Numbered from the stretch's first letter, positions 16,484 through 26,230 are shown. The stretch is 64,000 nt of DNA from Ruminococcus sp. UBA4240 (GCA_002395525.1 DGXE01000005.1:50233-114232); one strand, 5' to 3'. Numbers and translations are program-made. Notes: a model not told the origin generated them from the sequence alone.

Positions 16484-17149
16484 TCATTGAAGGGAGATCT
16501 CTTTTCCTCGTATATATGTCCCTATATCAGCAGGAGATGATGCAATACCGACACAATGGTATTCTGTCAGATCCATGCCGTCAAAATCCCCAAAACCGTA
16601 GGATACCGGCAGAAAGGCTATCCCTGCCTCCCTTGCGCCCTTTGCATCCCCCATAGTATCGCCTACCATCACGGTCTCTTCTGATGCTGCGTTCATTTCG
16701 CCCATGCACAAAAGAATAATATCGGACTTTTTTAAATGTGCATTTGGATCAGCGCCATGTATCGGCCGGCAGTATTTATCAAACCCAAAATGAGAAAGCA
16801 CCTTTCTCGCAAGATCTTCTTTTTTGTTTGTTGCCACTGCCACTGCTATCCCATCATCTCTCAGCCTCTTACAAAGGGATAAGATCCCTTCATAAGGCGC
16901 TGCATTGTACATAGCTCCCGAGCTGTAGCGCTCACGAAAAAGCTCCACCGCCCGCATGACCTCGTTCTCGTCATATCCGCATACATCAGCAAAGGATCTC
17001 TGCAGAGATGGTCCTATAAATGACAGCATCTGCTCATGGGAAAGGGGGGATGAACCCATTTTATCTACGGTATACTGTATAGACTCAATGATACCCGCAC
17101 TTGTGTCAAGAAGTGTCCCGTCCAGATCAAAGATAACATTCTTAATCAT
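16484..17149 (-). CDS. HAD-superfamily phosphatase, phosphoglycolate-phosphatase-like
   Basis: 221 residues. HAD motif I IFDLDGTLLDT at residues 6-16, motif II VATNKK, motif III lysine near LKKSD, and motif IV MVGDTMGDAKGA. The helical cap between motifs I and II is of the PGP/Gph type. It is the last gene of an operon with an acetolactate-synthase-like enzyme and an aldolase fusion, three bases behind the former, so its substrate is probably a phosphorylated intermediate made or needed there. Confidence 0.88.
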   Translation of the reverse strand: MIKNVIFDLDGTLLDTSAGIIESIQYTVDKMGSSPLSHEQMLSFIGPSLQRSFADVCGYDENEVMRAVELFRERYSSGAMYNAAPYEGILSLCKRLRDDGIAVAVATNKKEDLARKVLSHFGFDKYCRPIHGADPNAHLKKSDIILLCMGEMNAASEETVMVGDTMGDAKGAREAGIAFLPVSYGFGDFDGMDLTEYHCVGIASSPADIGTYIRGKEISLQ

Positions 17150-17152
17150 GCA

Positions 17153-18955
17153 TCAATGCCTCTCATACATAGGTATCAGCATATTTTCCTCCATCTCCTC
17201 ATCGGGGATAGGGGGATTCATATATTCCAAAGGCAGGGATTCCATCTGTCCGTCAGAGCGCTTGTATGATACCTGCTTCGGTCTGGCAGTGAGCTCTATT
17301 GGAGTCATTACACTGCATACCACGGGGCCGTCATATGCAAGCACCTCGTCCACCCTGTTATACAGCTCGTCCATATCCCTGATAGTGACAGTCTTGATGC
17401 CATATGCCTCTGCTATTCGGGAAACATCGGGCAGAGTCAACCCCGATTCCTCATTGCAGGCTACAAAATGCCTGTTGAATATATTCGTCTGGGTAGCCTG
17501 TATCGCTCCATATCCGTGGTTTGAAAGGACGAATATCTTTATGGGGAGCTGCAGCCGTCTTATAGTCTCAAGCTCCTGGATATTCATGGCAAAACCGCCG
17601 TCGCCGTTTACACTGACTGTCCTTCTCCTGCCCCCCGCAAGGCAGGCACCTATGGTAGAGGGAAGGCCGTATCCCATGGAGGCAAGACCTTTTGTGCAGA
17701 ATACCCTCTGCCCTTTTTTGACCTTGAACCCCTGCATGGATATGTCTATACAGCTGCCTGAACTGCCGGAAACATATATATCATCTCCGGTGAGCCTGTC
17801 GGAAATGGCTTCAATAAGGCAGTATGTGTTTACAGCACCCTTTTCCTCCCTGTATTCCGGAAGGATAAGAGGGTACTTTTCCTTCATCCGCTGCGCATAG
17901 TCAAACCAATCTGTGCGCTTTTTCCTGAGGACCATGTCACTGTGCTTCAGCACAGCCCTTATGAATGTGCCCGCATCCGCGCAGACGATCATATCAGGCC
18001 GCACATTCGTCTTCTGCAGCTCATTCCGGTCAATATCCACCTGTACCTTGTATGCGCCCCTTGCAAAGCCGTTGAAATTATAGCCGGTCTGGAGAAGGTT
18101 CAGCCGTGCGCCTACGGACAGGAAAAGATCTGAGTTCTGCTGGATGAAATTGGCATAGCGATGGCCAAGTCCCCCCGGCCGCCCGAAATACATGGGGTCA
18201 TCCTCTGTCATAAGGTCGATGCCGTTCCATGTTGTAAGAACAGGGATGCCCAGCAGCTTTACAAGCTCATGGAATTCAGAGACAGCGCCGGACAGGCGTA
18301 TCCCGTTCCCGGCAAGCATTACGGGGCGTTCGGAGCTGTTAAGGCGGTCTATGAACTCCACAGCCTTCTTCTCAATGAACACTTCGTCCTCAGGTATCTC
18401 AAAGGGAGTATAACCCATCAGACTGTCCTCATTGACCTGAGCCGCCTGAACATCAAGGGGTACATCCAGCCACACCGGGCCCTTGCGCCCGTGTGTTGCC
18501 TCATACAAAGCCCTTTCCACATGGTATCTCACCATATTGGGATCATCAACAACGGCGGCATACTTTGTCATGGGTCTTACTACGGATATGATGTCAAGCT
18601 CCTGCATACCCTGCTGTCTGATGCCTTGCCCGTTTATCATATCCAGCCGCTTGACCTGCCCGGAAACCACAAACATGGGTGTGGATTCAAGGTATGCCCC
18701 TGCCACCCCGGTGAGAGCATTCGTCCCGCCGGGGCCTGTGGTCACCATCAGGAGACCTATCCTGTCATTCACCCTTGCATAGCTTTCAGCGGCTATGGCT
18801 GCCCCCTGTTCGTGCTGACAGCATACATACTCAAGCACTTTGCTCTTCCCGAGGGAGTCATTCAGGTGCATGGCTCCGCCGCCCGGAAGCATGAACATAT
18901 GCTTTGCGCCTGTCTCCTCAAGCCTTTTGATTATGTAATCCGATACCTTTATCAT
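17153..18955 (-). CDS. Thiamine-diphosphate enzyme, acetolactate-synthase-like
   Basis: 600 residues with the three-domain ThDP layout: an N-terminal PYR domain with the catalytic Glu in CCQHEQGAAIAAESYAR (residue ~50), a middle domain, and a C-terminal PP domain with GDGGFAMN...NHGYGAI, the ThDP/Mg binding motif. Enzymes of this group condense or decarboxylate 2-oxo acids. Biosynthetic acetolactate synthase is possible, but the neighbours (aldolase fusion, HAD) and the lack of ilv genes point to a specialised route, perhaps an unusual sugar or acyl group for a surface polymer. That is inference. Confidence 0.85.
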   Translation of the reverse strand: MIKVSDYIIKRLEETGAKHMFMLPGGGAMHLNDSLGKSKVLEYVCCQHEQGAAIAAESYARVNDRIGLLMVTTGPGGTNALTGVAGAYLESTPMFVVSGQVKRLDMINGQGIRQQGMQELDIISVVRPMTKYAAVVDDPNMVRYHVERALYEATHGRKGPVWLDVPLDVQAAQVNEDSLMGYTPFEIPEDEVFIEKKAVEFIDRLNSSERPVMLAGNGIRLSGAVSEFHELVKLLGIPVLTTWNGIDLMTEDDPMYFGRPGGLGHRYANFIQQNSDLFLSVGARLNLLQTGYNFNGFARGAYKVQVDIDRNELQKTNVRPDMIVCADAGTFIRAVLKHSDMVLRKKRTDWFDYAQRMKEKYPLILPEYREEKGAVNTYCLIEAISDRLTGDDIYVSGSSGSCIDISMQGFKVKKGQRVFCTKGLASMGYGLPSTIGACLAGGRRRTVSVNGDGGFAMNIQELETIRRLQLPIKIFVLSNHGYGAIQATQTNIFNRHFVACNEESGLTLPDVSRIAEAYGIKTVTIRDMDELYNRVDEVLAYDGPVVCSVMTPIELTARPKQVSYKRSDGQMESLPLEYMNPPIPDEEMEENMLIPMYERH

Positions 18956-18973
18956 CCTGTGACCTTCCTTGAC

Positions 18974-20581
18974 CTATCTGTTAAAAAGGCTGTCCGTCAG
19001 AAATTCTATCTCACGGCAATGCACCGCATTCGCCTTATAGTCAGCAAACATTTCGGTTATCTCCGCATTCAGTTCATCCCATTTGTTGTCCGGATTCAAG
19101 GACGGCAGATGAGGATCAGCATAGCTTTCGTTGTACCGTGTCCTGAATCCGTCAAAGCCCGCTATGCTGACCCTGCCGATACCCAGATAGTCCATAAGCC
19201 TAAGGGCACATATCACAGCGTTGTCAAAATGAGGCCAGCCCTGCCTTACCGCATGGTCATACGCCACCACCAGCTCCTTGCTGTTCCCGTCTGTGCTGAT
19301 ATTGGAAAGGACTATCCTCTTCACACTGTCAAAGCCCGGCACAGTCTCCCTGGCATAGTCATACCGTGCTGCATTGACAAACAGCACATAGTCGTAGTCA
19401 TAACCGGGGAGGATAGCATTAACACCTATTACTGCAGCATTTCTGTCCTTTATCAGCTCCCTGATCCTTTCCTGTTCATCAAGGGAACTCTTTCCGGGTG
19501 CCACAAGAACTATCTCCCTGCCCCTCAGACTGTCTGCAAGCTCACTTATCGCAGCTGTGTCATCCACATTGCGGCTCACGATATTCAGATACTTCTTTTC
19601 AAGCAGATCATAGTCATACTTGCGCCTGTCGGACTGATCCATGGAATTGATGATATTGCGCATATCCTTTGCACTTGTGCGGTGATTGTTGAGAAGATAT
19701 GCGATATTGTTCACATGGCACTGATACATACCCGCAATAAAATACGGTGTGGAATAGCCCCAGCGGTAATTCTCCTGATAATAGCCCATGTAAACATCTA
19801 TGGCATCCATGACAGCATCAAGATCATAGTGACATCCGCATTTGCGGTCAAGATAGCTGACAACAAGCTCTGTTGTGGCATTTCCTGCACCTCTGCCCAT
19901 TCCGCAAAGAGTGGAATCTACCATGATATCACGGGGTCTGTCCTTGAAAAAGCTGATAAACCGGATAGCCAGCGCAAATGCAAGCTGCTGGTTGTTATGG
20001 GCATGGAACCCTATCTGTATATCAGGATCCAGATGCTTGTCCAGTATGGTGATTATACGTTCAAGATCCTCTTCAAACATGGCGCCGAAGGTATCCACCA
20101 CAGAAAGCGCCACCGGCTTCACCCGGTTTGCCTCTTCTGCAAGGGCGATAAGGTCATCTTCGCTGTAGGCAAGGGTATTGGCAGCCTGAAAGAGGACACG
20201 GTATCCCTTCTCCTTTATCTGCCTGCCCACTTCCATTCCTTCCCTGTGTTTGCCGTGGGGGAATACCACTCGGACAGCATCAATGGATCTCCCGTCACAC
20301 GGTGGAAGGGTGTCAAGATCATATCTGTCCCAGTCTATCATAACGGCGTATGTAACATTGTCCTTTTTTGAAGCAAGGTAGGGGATAACATCATCAGGCA
20401 CATGAAAGAAGGAACTGCCTTCCTTATGCGGACTGTTTTTCAGCCAGCCGCACTCTATTATCTCTGCGCCCACATCCTGCAATTTGGATATGATCCCTCG
20501 GATGGCATTGTCTCCGAACTGCGAATCAACGATATAAGCCCCGTCCCTCAAAGTACAGTCAAGCAAAGCGATATTTCCCAT
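18974..20581 (-). CDS. HMGL-like aldolase fused to a second domain
   Basis: 535 residues. The first ~280 form a DRE-TIM aldolase of the 4-hydroxy-2-oxovalerate aldolase/isopropylmalate synthase type: LLDCTLRDGAY at the start with the catalytic Arg-Asp, then IGFHAHNNQQLA with the metal-binding histidines, and STLCGMGRGAGN. The C-terminal ~200 residues (EIVLVAPGKSS..., AVIGVNAILPGYDYDYVLFV) resemble a Rossmann-like domain of the DUF115/MptE kind. I judge this a fusion. Start at 20581 because AGGAGG is six bases before it, while the preceding ATG is too near. First gene of a three-gene operon. Confidence 0.82.
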   Translation of the reverse strand: MGNIALLDCTLRDGAYIVDSQFGDNAIRGIISKLQDVGAEIIECGWLKNSPHKEGSSFFHVPDDVIPYLASKKDNVTYAVMIDWDRYDLDTLPPCDGRSIDAVRVVFPHGKHREGMEVGRQIKEKGYRVLFQAANTLAYSEDDLIALAEEANRVKPVALSVVDTFGAMFEEDLERIITILDKHLDPDIQIGFHAHNNQQLAFALAIRFISFFKDRPRDIMVDSTLCGMGRGAGNATTELVVSYLDRKCGCHYDLDAVMDAIDVYMGYYQENYRWGYSTPYFIAGMYQCHVNNIAYLLNNHRTSAKDMRNIINSMDQSDRRKYDYDLLEKKYLNIVSRNVDDTAAISELADSLRGREIVLVAPGKSSLDEQERIRELIKDRNAAVIGVNAILPGYDYDYVLFVNAARYDYARETVPGFDSVKRIVLSNISTDGNSKELVVAYDHAVRQGWPHFDNAVICALRLMDYLGIGRVSIAGFDGFRTRYNESYADPHLPSLNPDNKWDELNAEITEMFADYKANAVHCREIEFLTDSLFNR

Positions 20582-20609
20582 CATAGACCTCCTGATCCTT
20601 TTATATACC

Positions 20610-20637
20610 AAAGCTCTGCTTTTTCAACAAGCAGAGC
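20610..20637 (-). terminator. Terminator after the diguanylate cyclase gene
   Basis: Minus-strand stem GCTCTGCTT/AAGCAGAGC (20613-20621 with 20629-20637) followed by TTT. It lies ten bases past the cyclase stop. Confidence 0.7.
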
Positions 20638-20646
20638 CCTGAACAC

Positions 20647-21744
20647 TCACCCCGAATACACGACCCTGTTCCTGCCGGCGTGCTTGCCGGCGTAGAGCCT
20701 GTTGTCCGCAAGGCCCAGCAGCTCCTCCGGGGTGGCGCACTCGGTTATCTCCGCAACGCCCATGGTGATGGTGATGCCGATGGTGTCCTTGCCTACAACG
20801 AACTGGGCACGCTCCACCTTGCGGCGTATGCGGTCTGCCAGACGGTATGCCGCTTCAAGGTTTGAGCCGTTTGCAAGGATGAGTATCTCCTCACCGCCCC
20901 AGCGGCATACGATATCCGTTTCACGGGTGTTTTCCCTGATTATGTTTGCAATGCCCTTGAGTATCACATCTCCCGCATCATGGCCGTAGGTGTCGTTTAC
21001 GTTCTTGAAGTGGTCTATGTCGCACATGATATAGGAGAAGGACTCCCCGGAGGCATCCGCCTCCTCTATGAAGCTGTCCATGCTGCGGCGGTTGAAAAGC
21101 CCCGTCAGCTTGTCCACACCCGCCTCGTAGTCAAGGGTGTTCCGCTCATTCTCCAGCATATTCTGCTTTTCCTGCTGATCCCTGAGAAATATCATGGAGA
21201 ACACGGTTATTACCGAGAACATACACAGGGAATTCACCGTGTGGAAGGCAAGCGCCGCATAAACGGGTGTCTCATACATGGGCTCCACGAACGCCGACAG
21301 CAGATACGCTCCCGTATATGCCAGAAACGACGTGGTGCCCACTGCCATTATCTCCCGTGCCCCGTCATTCCTCTCCTCACGGGAAAAGCTGAGAAAGAAT
21401 ATTATAGGCGTTATCGCCACGATATAGAGCTGCGACCCGTATCCCCAGCCCACCGTCAGCACAGTTACCACCGTGCATACGAGTATCTCCGCATATGTGA
21501 TGTAGTATATGGTGTGGAGATTTTTCCCGGTGACAAAGGCATGGCAGAGAATATACAGCACAGTGCTGGCTGCATTGAAATATGCCGCCTGGGACACTCC
21601 CAGCAGCGCAAACCCCACTGTTGACAGCAGATGTATCAGCGCACAGATTATGAGCAGCAGGGAATACTGCTGTACCTCATCTATCTGACTGCCGCTGCGC
21701 AGCCTGCCAAGGGTGTCCTTCACCTCGGCAGCAAATCTCAGCAT
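20647..21744 (-). CDS. Membrane diguanylate cyclase (GGDEF)
   Basis: 365 residues. Six hydrophobic segments between about residues 27 and 190 form a membrane sensor, then a short coiled stretch RDQQEKQNMLENERN leads into a GGDEF domain with DKLTGLFNRRSMD, CDIDHFKNVNDTYGHDAGD and the active-site loop RWGGEEIL (GGEEI, an active variant). Makes cyclic di-GMP from two GTP. No RxxD inhibitory site is obvious before the loop. It has a strong GGGGGG ribosome site. No EAL or PilZ protein lies in the window. Confidence 0.93.
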   Translation of the reverse strand: MLRFAAEVKDTLGRLRSGSQIDEVQQYSLLLIICALIHLLSTVGFALLGVSQAAYFNAASTVLYILCHAFVTGKNLHTIYYITYAEILVCTVVTVLTVGWGYGSQLYIVAITPIIFFLSFSREERNDGAREIMAVGTTSFLAYTGAYLLSAFVEPMYETPVYAALAFHTVNSLCMFSVITVFSMIFLRDQQEKQNMLENERNTLDYEAGVDKLTGLFNRRSMDSFIEEADASGESFSYIMCDIDHFKNVNDTYGHDAGDVILKGIANIIRENTRETDIVCRWGGEEILILANGSNLEAAYRLADRIRRKVERAQFVVGKDTIGITITMGVAEITECATPEELLGLADNRLYAGKHAGRNRVVYSG

Positions 21745-21782
21745 ATCTATCCCCCCTCGATCTAAGTCCTATCCCGTCCGCA

Positions 21783-22166
21783 TCAGCGCCCGTCCATGGA
21801 AAAGGCTGCGGGCAGCAGATCCGACAGGCGCAGTACCACCGGTTCTCCGCCCTCGTTCTCCATTATTACATCCATGTCCCCGAATTCCGTCAAAAACTGC
21901 CGGCATATGCCGCAGGGCGTACACAAGGGCGTATCTGCGGAAATGGCTATGGCAAGAAAATCCCTCTCCCCTGCGGATACAGCCTTGACACACGCTGTTC
22001 TTTCGGCGCAGATGCACCCCCCGTAGGAGGCGTTCTCCACATTGCACCCTGTGTAGACAGCGCCCTTTGCCAGCAGCGCCGCCCCCACATGAAAGCCGGA
22101 GTAGGGGGCATAGGCATTGGCCTTTGCCTCCCTTGCCGCCTCCAGAAGTGCTGTGTAGTCATTCAT
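21783..22166 (-). CDS. cdd: Cytidine deaminase
   Basis: 127 residues, the usual size of the tetrameric bacterial enzyme. Zinc-binding and catalytic motifs are CAERTACVKA (Cys and the proton-shuttling Glu) and PCGICRQFLTEF (two Cys). PYSGFHVGAAL at the start is the substrate-binding block. Converts cytidine and deoxycytidine to uridine and deoxyuridine in pyrimidine salvage; upp in this window works in the same pathway. Confidence 0.95.
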   Translation of the reverse strand: MNDYTALLEAAREAKANAYAPYSGFHVGAALLAKGAVYTGCNVENASYGGCICAERTACVKAVSAGERDFLAIAISADTPLCTPCGICRQFLTEFGDMDVIMENEGGEPVVLRLSDLLPAAFSMDGR

Positions 22167-22172
22167 GGCGCA

Positions 22173-22712
22173 TCACTTCCTGGCTCTGCAGAAGTTCTCC
22201 ACATAGCTGTTAATAGAGTCCTCTATTATCTGAAGGGCGGTCTCCTTGCCGCTTACCGCATCAACAGCTGTTTCCTTGCCCTCAAGCTGCTTGTACACCT
22301 TGAAAAAGTGGGTCATCTCGTCAAAGCGGTGGGCGGGAACGTCCTTTATGTCCTTGAAGGTATTGTAGGTTGGATCCTCAAAGGGTATGGCGATTATCTT
22401 GTCATCCCTTGAATTGTCATCCACCATGGATATGACCCCTATGGGATAGCAGTGTACCAGCGCCATGGGCTGTATGGGCTCGGAGCACATCACCAGCACG
22501 TCAAGAGGGTCGCCGTCCTCTGCGTAGGTGCGGGGGATAAAGCCGTAGTTGGCAGGGTAATGGGTGGAGGTGTACAGCACCCTGTCCAGCTTCAGCAGGC
22601 CTGTGGCCTTGTCCAGCTCATACTTCATCTTGCTGTACCTGGGTATCTCGATTATTGCGTAGAAGTCTTCCTTTGTTATCCTGTCCGGATCTATATCGTG
22701 CCAGATATTCAT
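22173..22712 (-). CDS. ppa: Inorganic pyrophosphatase, family I
   Basis: 179 residues. Family I hallmarks: EIPRYSKMKYELDKATG, YPANYGFIPRTY and the metal-binding signature DGDPLDVLVM, then VDDNSRDDKI. Hydrolyses pyrophosphate to phosphate in the cytoplasm, pulling biosynthetic reactions forward. Six bases separate it from cdd, so the two are co-transcribed. Confidence 0.95.
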   Translation of the reverse strand: MNIWHDIDPDRITKEDFYAIIEIPRYSKMKYELDKATGLLKLDRVLYTSTHYPANYGFIPRTYAEDGDPLDVLVMCSEPIQPMALVHCYPIGVISMVDDNSRDDKIIAIPFEDPTYNTFKDIKDVPAHRFDEMTHFFKVYKQLEGKETAVDAVSGKETALQIIEDSINSYVENFCRARK

Positions 22713-22785
22713 ATTCTTCTCCCCTTTATGATGATGTGAACGTCAGAACAGAACATTCACTGCAATGATTTGTCGTCTGAAAAGC

Positions 22786-23406
22786 CTACGCCTGTACCTT
22801 CTCAAAATCCTCTGCGCCGTGCTTGCACACGGGGCACTCAAAGCCCTCGGGAAGCTCCTCCCCCACATACTCGTAGCCGCATATCCTGCACCGCCATACG
22901 GTCTGTCCGTCGGGAGCGGTGCCCACAGCCTCGGGGGCGGGCTTGATGTTCTTCTGGTAGTATTCATAGGTTGCGGAGGGAACGTCGGACAGCACCTGTG
23001 CATCCGTCACATCGGCTATGAACATGGTATGTGTGCCCAGATCCACGGTCTGTATCACCCTGCCGCAGATGTAGGCATTCGTCCCCTCTGTGATGGCATA
23101 TGCGCCGTTTGCTGCCCTTGTGCACCCCGCAAAGGAGGCAAATTTGTCCGTATCACGCCCGGACTGGTACCCGAATCTCCTAAACAGCCCGAAATCCGCA
23201 TCGGTGCTTATCACAGAGGCGGTAAACACCCCTGCGGACATTATCATATCATGGGTAAGATTGCTCTTTGCCACGCAAAGGCTCACCCTTTCCGGGGATG
23301 ACGTCACCTGTGCCAGAGTGTTGGTTATACAGCCGTTGTCCCTGCCGCCCACGCTTGCAGTCACAACAAAAAGCCCGTAGCTTATCCTGTGCATTGCCTT
23401 ATCCAT
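22786..23406 (-). CDS. Flavin reductase-rubredoxin fusion (high-molecular-weight rubredoxin)
   Basis: 206 residues. Residues 1-150 are an FMN-binding flavin-reductase-like domain (RISYGLFVVTASVGG, ITNTLAQVTSSPERV). The last 45 residues are a rubredoxin with iron-binding pairs CRICGYEYVG and CPVCKHGAEDF. In anaerobes such fusions carry electrons from NADH systems to flavodiiron proteins or rubrerythrin for oxygen and peroxide removal. None of these partners is in the window. Confidence 0.93.
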   Translation of the reverse strand: MDKAMHRISYGLFVVTASVGGRDNGCITNTLAQVTSSPERVSLCVAKSNLTHDMIMSAGVFTASVISTDADFGLFRRFGYQSGRDTDKFASFAGCTRAANGAYAITEGTNAYICGRVIQTVDLGTHTMFIADVTDAQVLSDVPSATYEYYQKNIKPAPEAVGTAPDGQTVWRCRICGYEYVGEELPEGFECPVCKHGAEDFEKVQA

Positions 23407-23436
23407 GATACCGCCTCCGTTTCCTTGGCGGAAGGC

Positions 23437-24387
23437 CTACCTTCCGTCAGCCTCAGTTTCCTTCTTGATGTACTTGGGCCGTCCCTTGACCTCCAGATAC
23501 ATCTTTGATATGTACTGCGCAGTGATGCCCATGCACAGAAGCTGCAGCCCCCCTACAAGGCACAATACGCATATGGTGGTGGGATAGCCCTTTACAGGCT
23601 CCCCGAACACAAGGGTCTTTATCACCGTCACCACGATCATCACAAATGCCACAAGGCAGAACAGCACGCCCAGCCATGAGGATATGGCAAGGGGGGCGGT
23701 GGAATAGCCGATTATCCCCTCCAGGGAATAGAGGAACAGCTTGCGGAAGCTCCATGTGGTAGTCCCTGCCACACGCTCCACATTCTCCACCTCAATGTAC
23801 TTTGTGTTAAAGCCCACCCAGCTGAATATCCCCTTGGAAAAGCGGTTGTATTCCGGCAGGGCGATGATGGCATCCACCATCTGCCTGGTCATGAAGCGAA
23901 AGTCCTGGGCGCCGTCCACTATCTCCGTATCCGATACACGGTTGATGATCTTGTAGAAGCTGCGTGCAAAGAAGGACATGAGCCTGTCCTCCCCCTTGCG
24001 GGAGATGCGCCTTGTGGCGGCGCAGTCATACTCGCCCTTTGCCACATATTCGTACATCTGCGGGATCAGTGCGGGCGGATGCTGCAGATCCGCATCAAGG
24101 ATAACGCAGTAATCCCCCTTTGAGCCCTCAAGCCCTGCTATCATGGCAGCTTCCTTGCCGAAGTTGCGGGAAAAGGAGATGTACCTTACCCGCTCATCCC
24201 TTTTGTGCATATCCCGCAGTATGGCAAGAGTGCCGTCCTTTGAGCCGTCATCTATGAACAGAAACTCAAACTCTGCGCCGTATGTGCTCTTCATTTCCCC
24301 TGCCACACGGACTATCTCCGCATAGAAGAGGGGCAGCGACTCCTCCTCGTTGAAGCAGGGGACTATGGCAGAAATAAGCTCCGACAT
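23437..24387 (-). CDS. Family 2 glycosyltransferase, GtrB/DPM1-like
   Basis: 316 residues. The N-terminal GT2 domain shows AIVPCFNEEESLP, FLFIDDGSKDGT and the metal-binding DADLQHPP; a QDFRFMTRQ segment follows. Two C-terminal membrane segments (ISSWLGVLFCLVAFVMIVV and CVLCLVGGLQLLCMG) anchor it. Such enzymes transfer a sugar to the lipid carrier undecaprenyl phosphate on the cytoplasmic face. Start overlaps the glmS stop by one base (TAATG), so it is translated with glmS, whose product feeds amino-sugar synthesis. Confidence 0.9.
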   Translation of the reverse strand: MSELISAIVPCFNEEESLPLFYAEIVRVAGEMKSTYGAEFEFLFIDDGSKDGTLAILRDMHKRDERVRYISFSRNFGKEAAMIAGLEGSKGDYCVILDADLQHPPALIPQMYEYVAKGEYDCAATRRISRKGEDRLMSFFARSFYKIINRVSDTEIVDGAQDFRFMTRQMVDAIIALPEYNRFSKGIFSWVGFNTKYIEVENVERVAGTTTWSFRKLFLYSLEGIIGYSTAPLAISSWLGVLFCLVAFVMIVVTVIKTLVFGEPVKGYPTTICVLCLVGGLQLLCMGITAQYISKMYLEVKGRPKYIKKETEADGR

Positions 24388-26210
24388 TATTCAACAGTCA
24401 CCGACTTTGCAAGATTTCTGGGCATATCCACATCACGGCCCAGGAGCACGGCTGTGTAGTACGCTATAAGCTGCAGAGGAACTATGGTGACAAGGGGCAT
24501 GAGCAGATCCCTTATGCCGGGGAGCTGCACCTTGTAGTCAACGCTTGCCTCATCCACAGCAGCCCCCTCCTTGCAGATGAGCACCACCTTGGCACCCCTT
24601 GACTTTACCTCCTTCACATTGCTCTGGGTCTTGTCAAAGAGCCTTTCCTGAGTAGCCACCGCTATGACGGGCATATTCTCATCAATGAGGGAGATGGTGC
24701 CGTGCTTCAGCTCTCCTGCCGCATAGGACTCGGAATGGATGTAGGATATCTCCTTGAGTTTCAGGGAGCCCTCCATGGAGAGAGCATAGTCAAGCCCTCT
24801 GCCGATATACAGCAGGGAATCCGCATTGATGAGCTTTGATGCCACGAACTGATACTGTTCCTTCTCCTCGATGCACTTAGCCACTATGTCGGGTATGCCG
24901 CAAAGCTCCCCGCACAGCTTCCTGCACTCATCCTCCGTGATGGTGCCCACTGCATATGCCACCTTGAATGCCACAAGGTACATGAATGCACACTGCACCG
25001 CATACGCCTTGGTGGAGCATACGGATATCTCCGGGCCTGCATTGGTGTACATCACCATCTTTGCCTCTCTTGCAATGGAGGAGCCCACCACATTGACTAT
25101 GGCAAGGGTATCAGCCCCCGCCTTGTTGGCAAGCTCCAGCGCTGCCTTGGTATCGGCAGTCTCACCGGACTGGGAGATGATTATGCACAGGTCGTTTTCC
25201 TTTATGAGAGGGTCACGGTACTTGAATTCGGAGGCTATATCCACATTCACGGGTATGCGTGCCAGCTCCTCGGTGACATATTTGCCCACCATGCCTGCGT
25301 GCATTGCGGAGCCGCAGCCTACTATCCATATCTGGCGGTAATTCCTTATCATCTCATCCGTAAGGCCGCACTCGGAGAAATCGGGGAGGCCGTCCTTGAT
25401 GCGGGGGGATATGGTGTTGCGCAGGGCTGAGGGCTGCTCATGTATCTCCTTGAGCATGAAATGTTCGTAGCCGCCCTTCTGTGCAGCCTCGATATCCCAG
25501 TCTGCCACCTGCACTTCCTTTTCCACCGTATCTCCGGAGGAAGCGTCGTAGAAGGTTATCGCATTTTCGGTGATCTCGGCTATCTCGCCGTGTTCGAGTA
25601 TATAGTATTCCTTTGTGTGGTCAAGTATGGCAGTAACATCCGAGGCGATGAAGTTCTCCCCCCTGCCCTTTCCCACGATAAGGGGACTTTCCTTCCTGAC
25701 TGCATATATCCTGTCGGGGAAGTCACGGAAGAGTATGCCCAGTGCATAGGCACCCTCCACCTTTGCCATCATCTTTGATATGGCATCGATGGGATCCCCG
25801 GAATAGTAGTAGTCAAGGAGCTTTACAGCCGCCTCCGTGTCGGTCTCGGACTCAAAGCCGTAGCCGTGGCGCATAAGAGATTCCTTTATCTCACGGTAAT
25901 TCTCTATTATGCCGTTGTGTACTACGCTTACACGGCCGTTGCCTATGGGGTGCGAATTGATGTCCGAGGGCTCCCCGTGGGTCGCCCAGCGGGTGTGGCC
26001 TATGCCGCAGGTGCCGTGGGGGCACTTCTCATCCAGCTTCTTCTGGAGCCCCTCGGCTATCTTTCCCTTTGCCTTGACGGTCTTTATGCGCCCCTTTTCA
26101 AAGACAGCGATGCCCGCTGAGTCATATCCTCTGTATTCAAGCCTTTTCAGGCACTTTACCAGCAGGGAGGCACATTCGTCCTTCCCCACATATCCAACTA
26201 TTCCGCACAT
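24387..26210 (-). CDS. glmS: Glutamine-fructose-6-phosphate aminotransferase
   Basis: 607 residues. MCGIVGYVG at the start gives the Cys2 nucleophile of the glutaminase domain, with HTRWATHG and NGIIENYREIK. Two SIS domains follow (ISQSGETADT, CSTKAYAVQ), ending DMPRNLAKSVTVE. Makes glucosamine-6-phosphate, the first step to UDP-GlcNAc and therefore upstream of MurA in this window. Start set by GGAGAGG. Only about 100 bases separate it from upp, filled by a heptamer repeat, and no glmS ribozyme fits there. Confidence 0.96.
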   Translation of the reverse strand: MCGIVGYVGKDECASLLVKCLKRLEYRGYDSAGIAVFEKGRIKTVKAKGKIAEGLQKKLDEKCPHGTCGIGHTRWATHGEPSDINSHPIGNGRVSVVHNGIIENYREIKESLMRHGYGFESETDTEAAVKLLDYYYSGDPIDAISKMMAKVEGAYALGILFRDFPDRIYAVRKESPLIVGKGRGENFIASDVTAILDHTKEYYILEHGEIAEITENAITFYDASSGDTVEKEVQVADWDIEAAQKGGYEHFMLKEIHEQPSALRNTISPRIKDGLPDFSECGLTDEMIRNYRQIWIVGCGSAMHAGMVGKYVTEELARIPVNVDIASEFKYRDPLIKENDLCIIISQSGETADTKAALELANKAGADTLAIVNVVGSSIAREAKMVMYTNAGPEISVCSTKAYAVQCAFMYLVAFKVAYAVGTITEDECRKLCGELCGIPDIVAKCIEEKEQYQFVASKLINADSLLYIGRGLDYALSMEGSLKLKEISYIHSESYAAGELKHGTISLIDENMPVIAVATQERLFDKTQSNVKEVKSRGAKVVLICKEGAAVDEASVDYKVQLPGIRDLLMPLVTIVPLQLIAYYTAVLLGRDVDMPRNLAKSVTVE

Positions 26211-26230
26211 AGTATCCTCTCCGTTTTCTG

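Noticed and set aside
18161..20371. A 736-codon plus-strand open frame opposite the ThDP and aldolase genes
   Set aside because: It is the antisense shadow of two well-identified enzymes, has no ribosome site and its product is full of Cys, His and Tyr with no domain.
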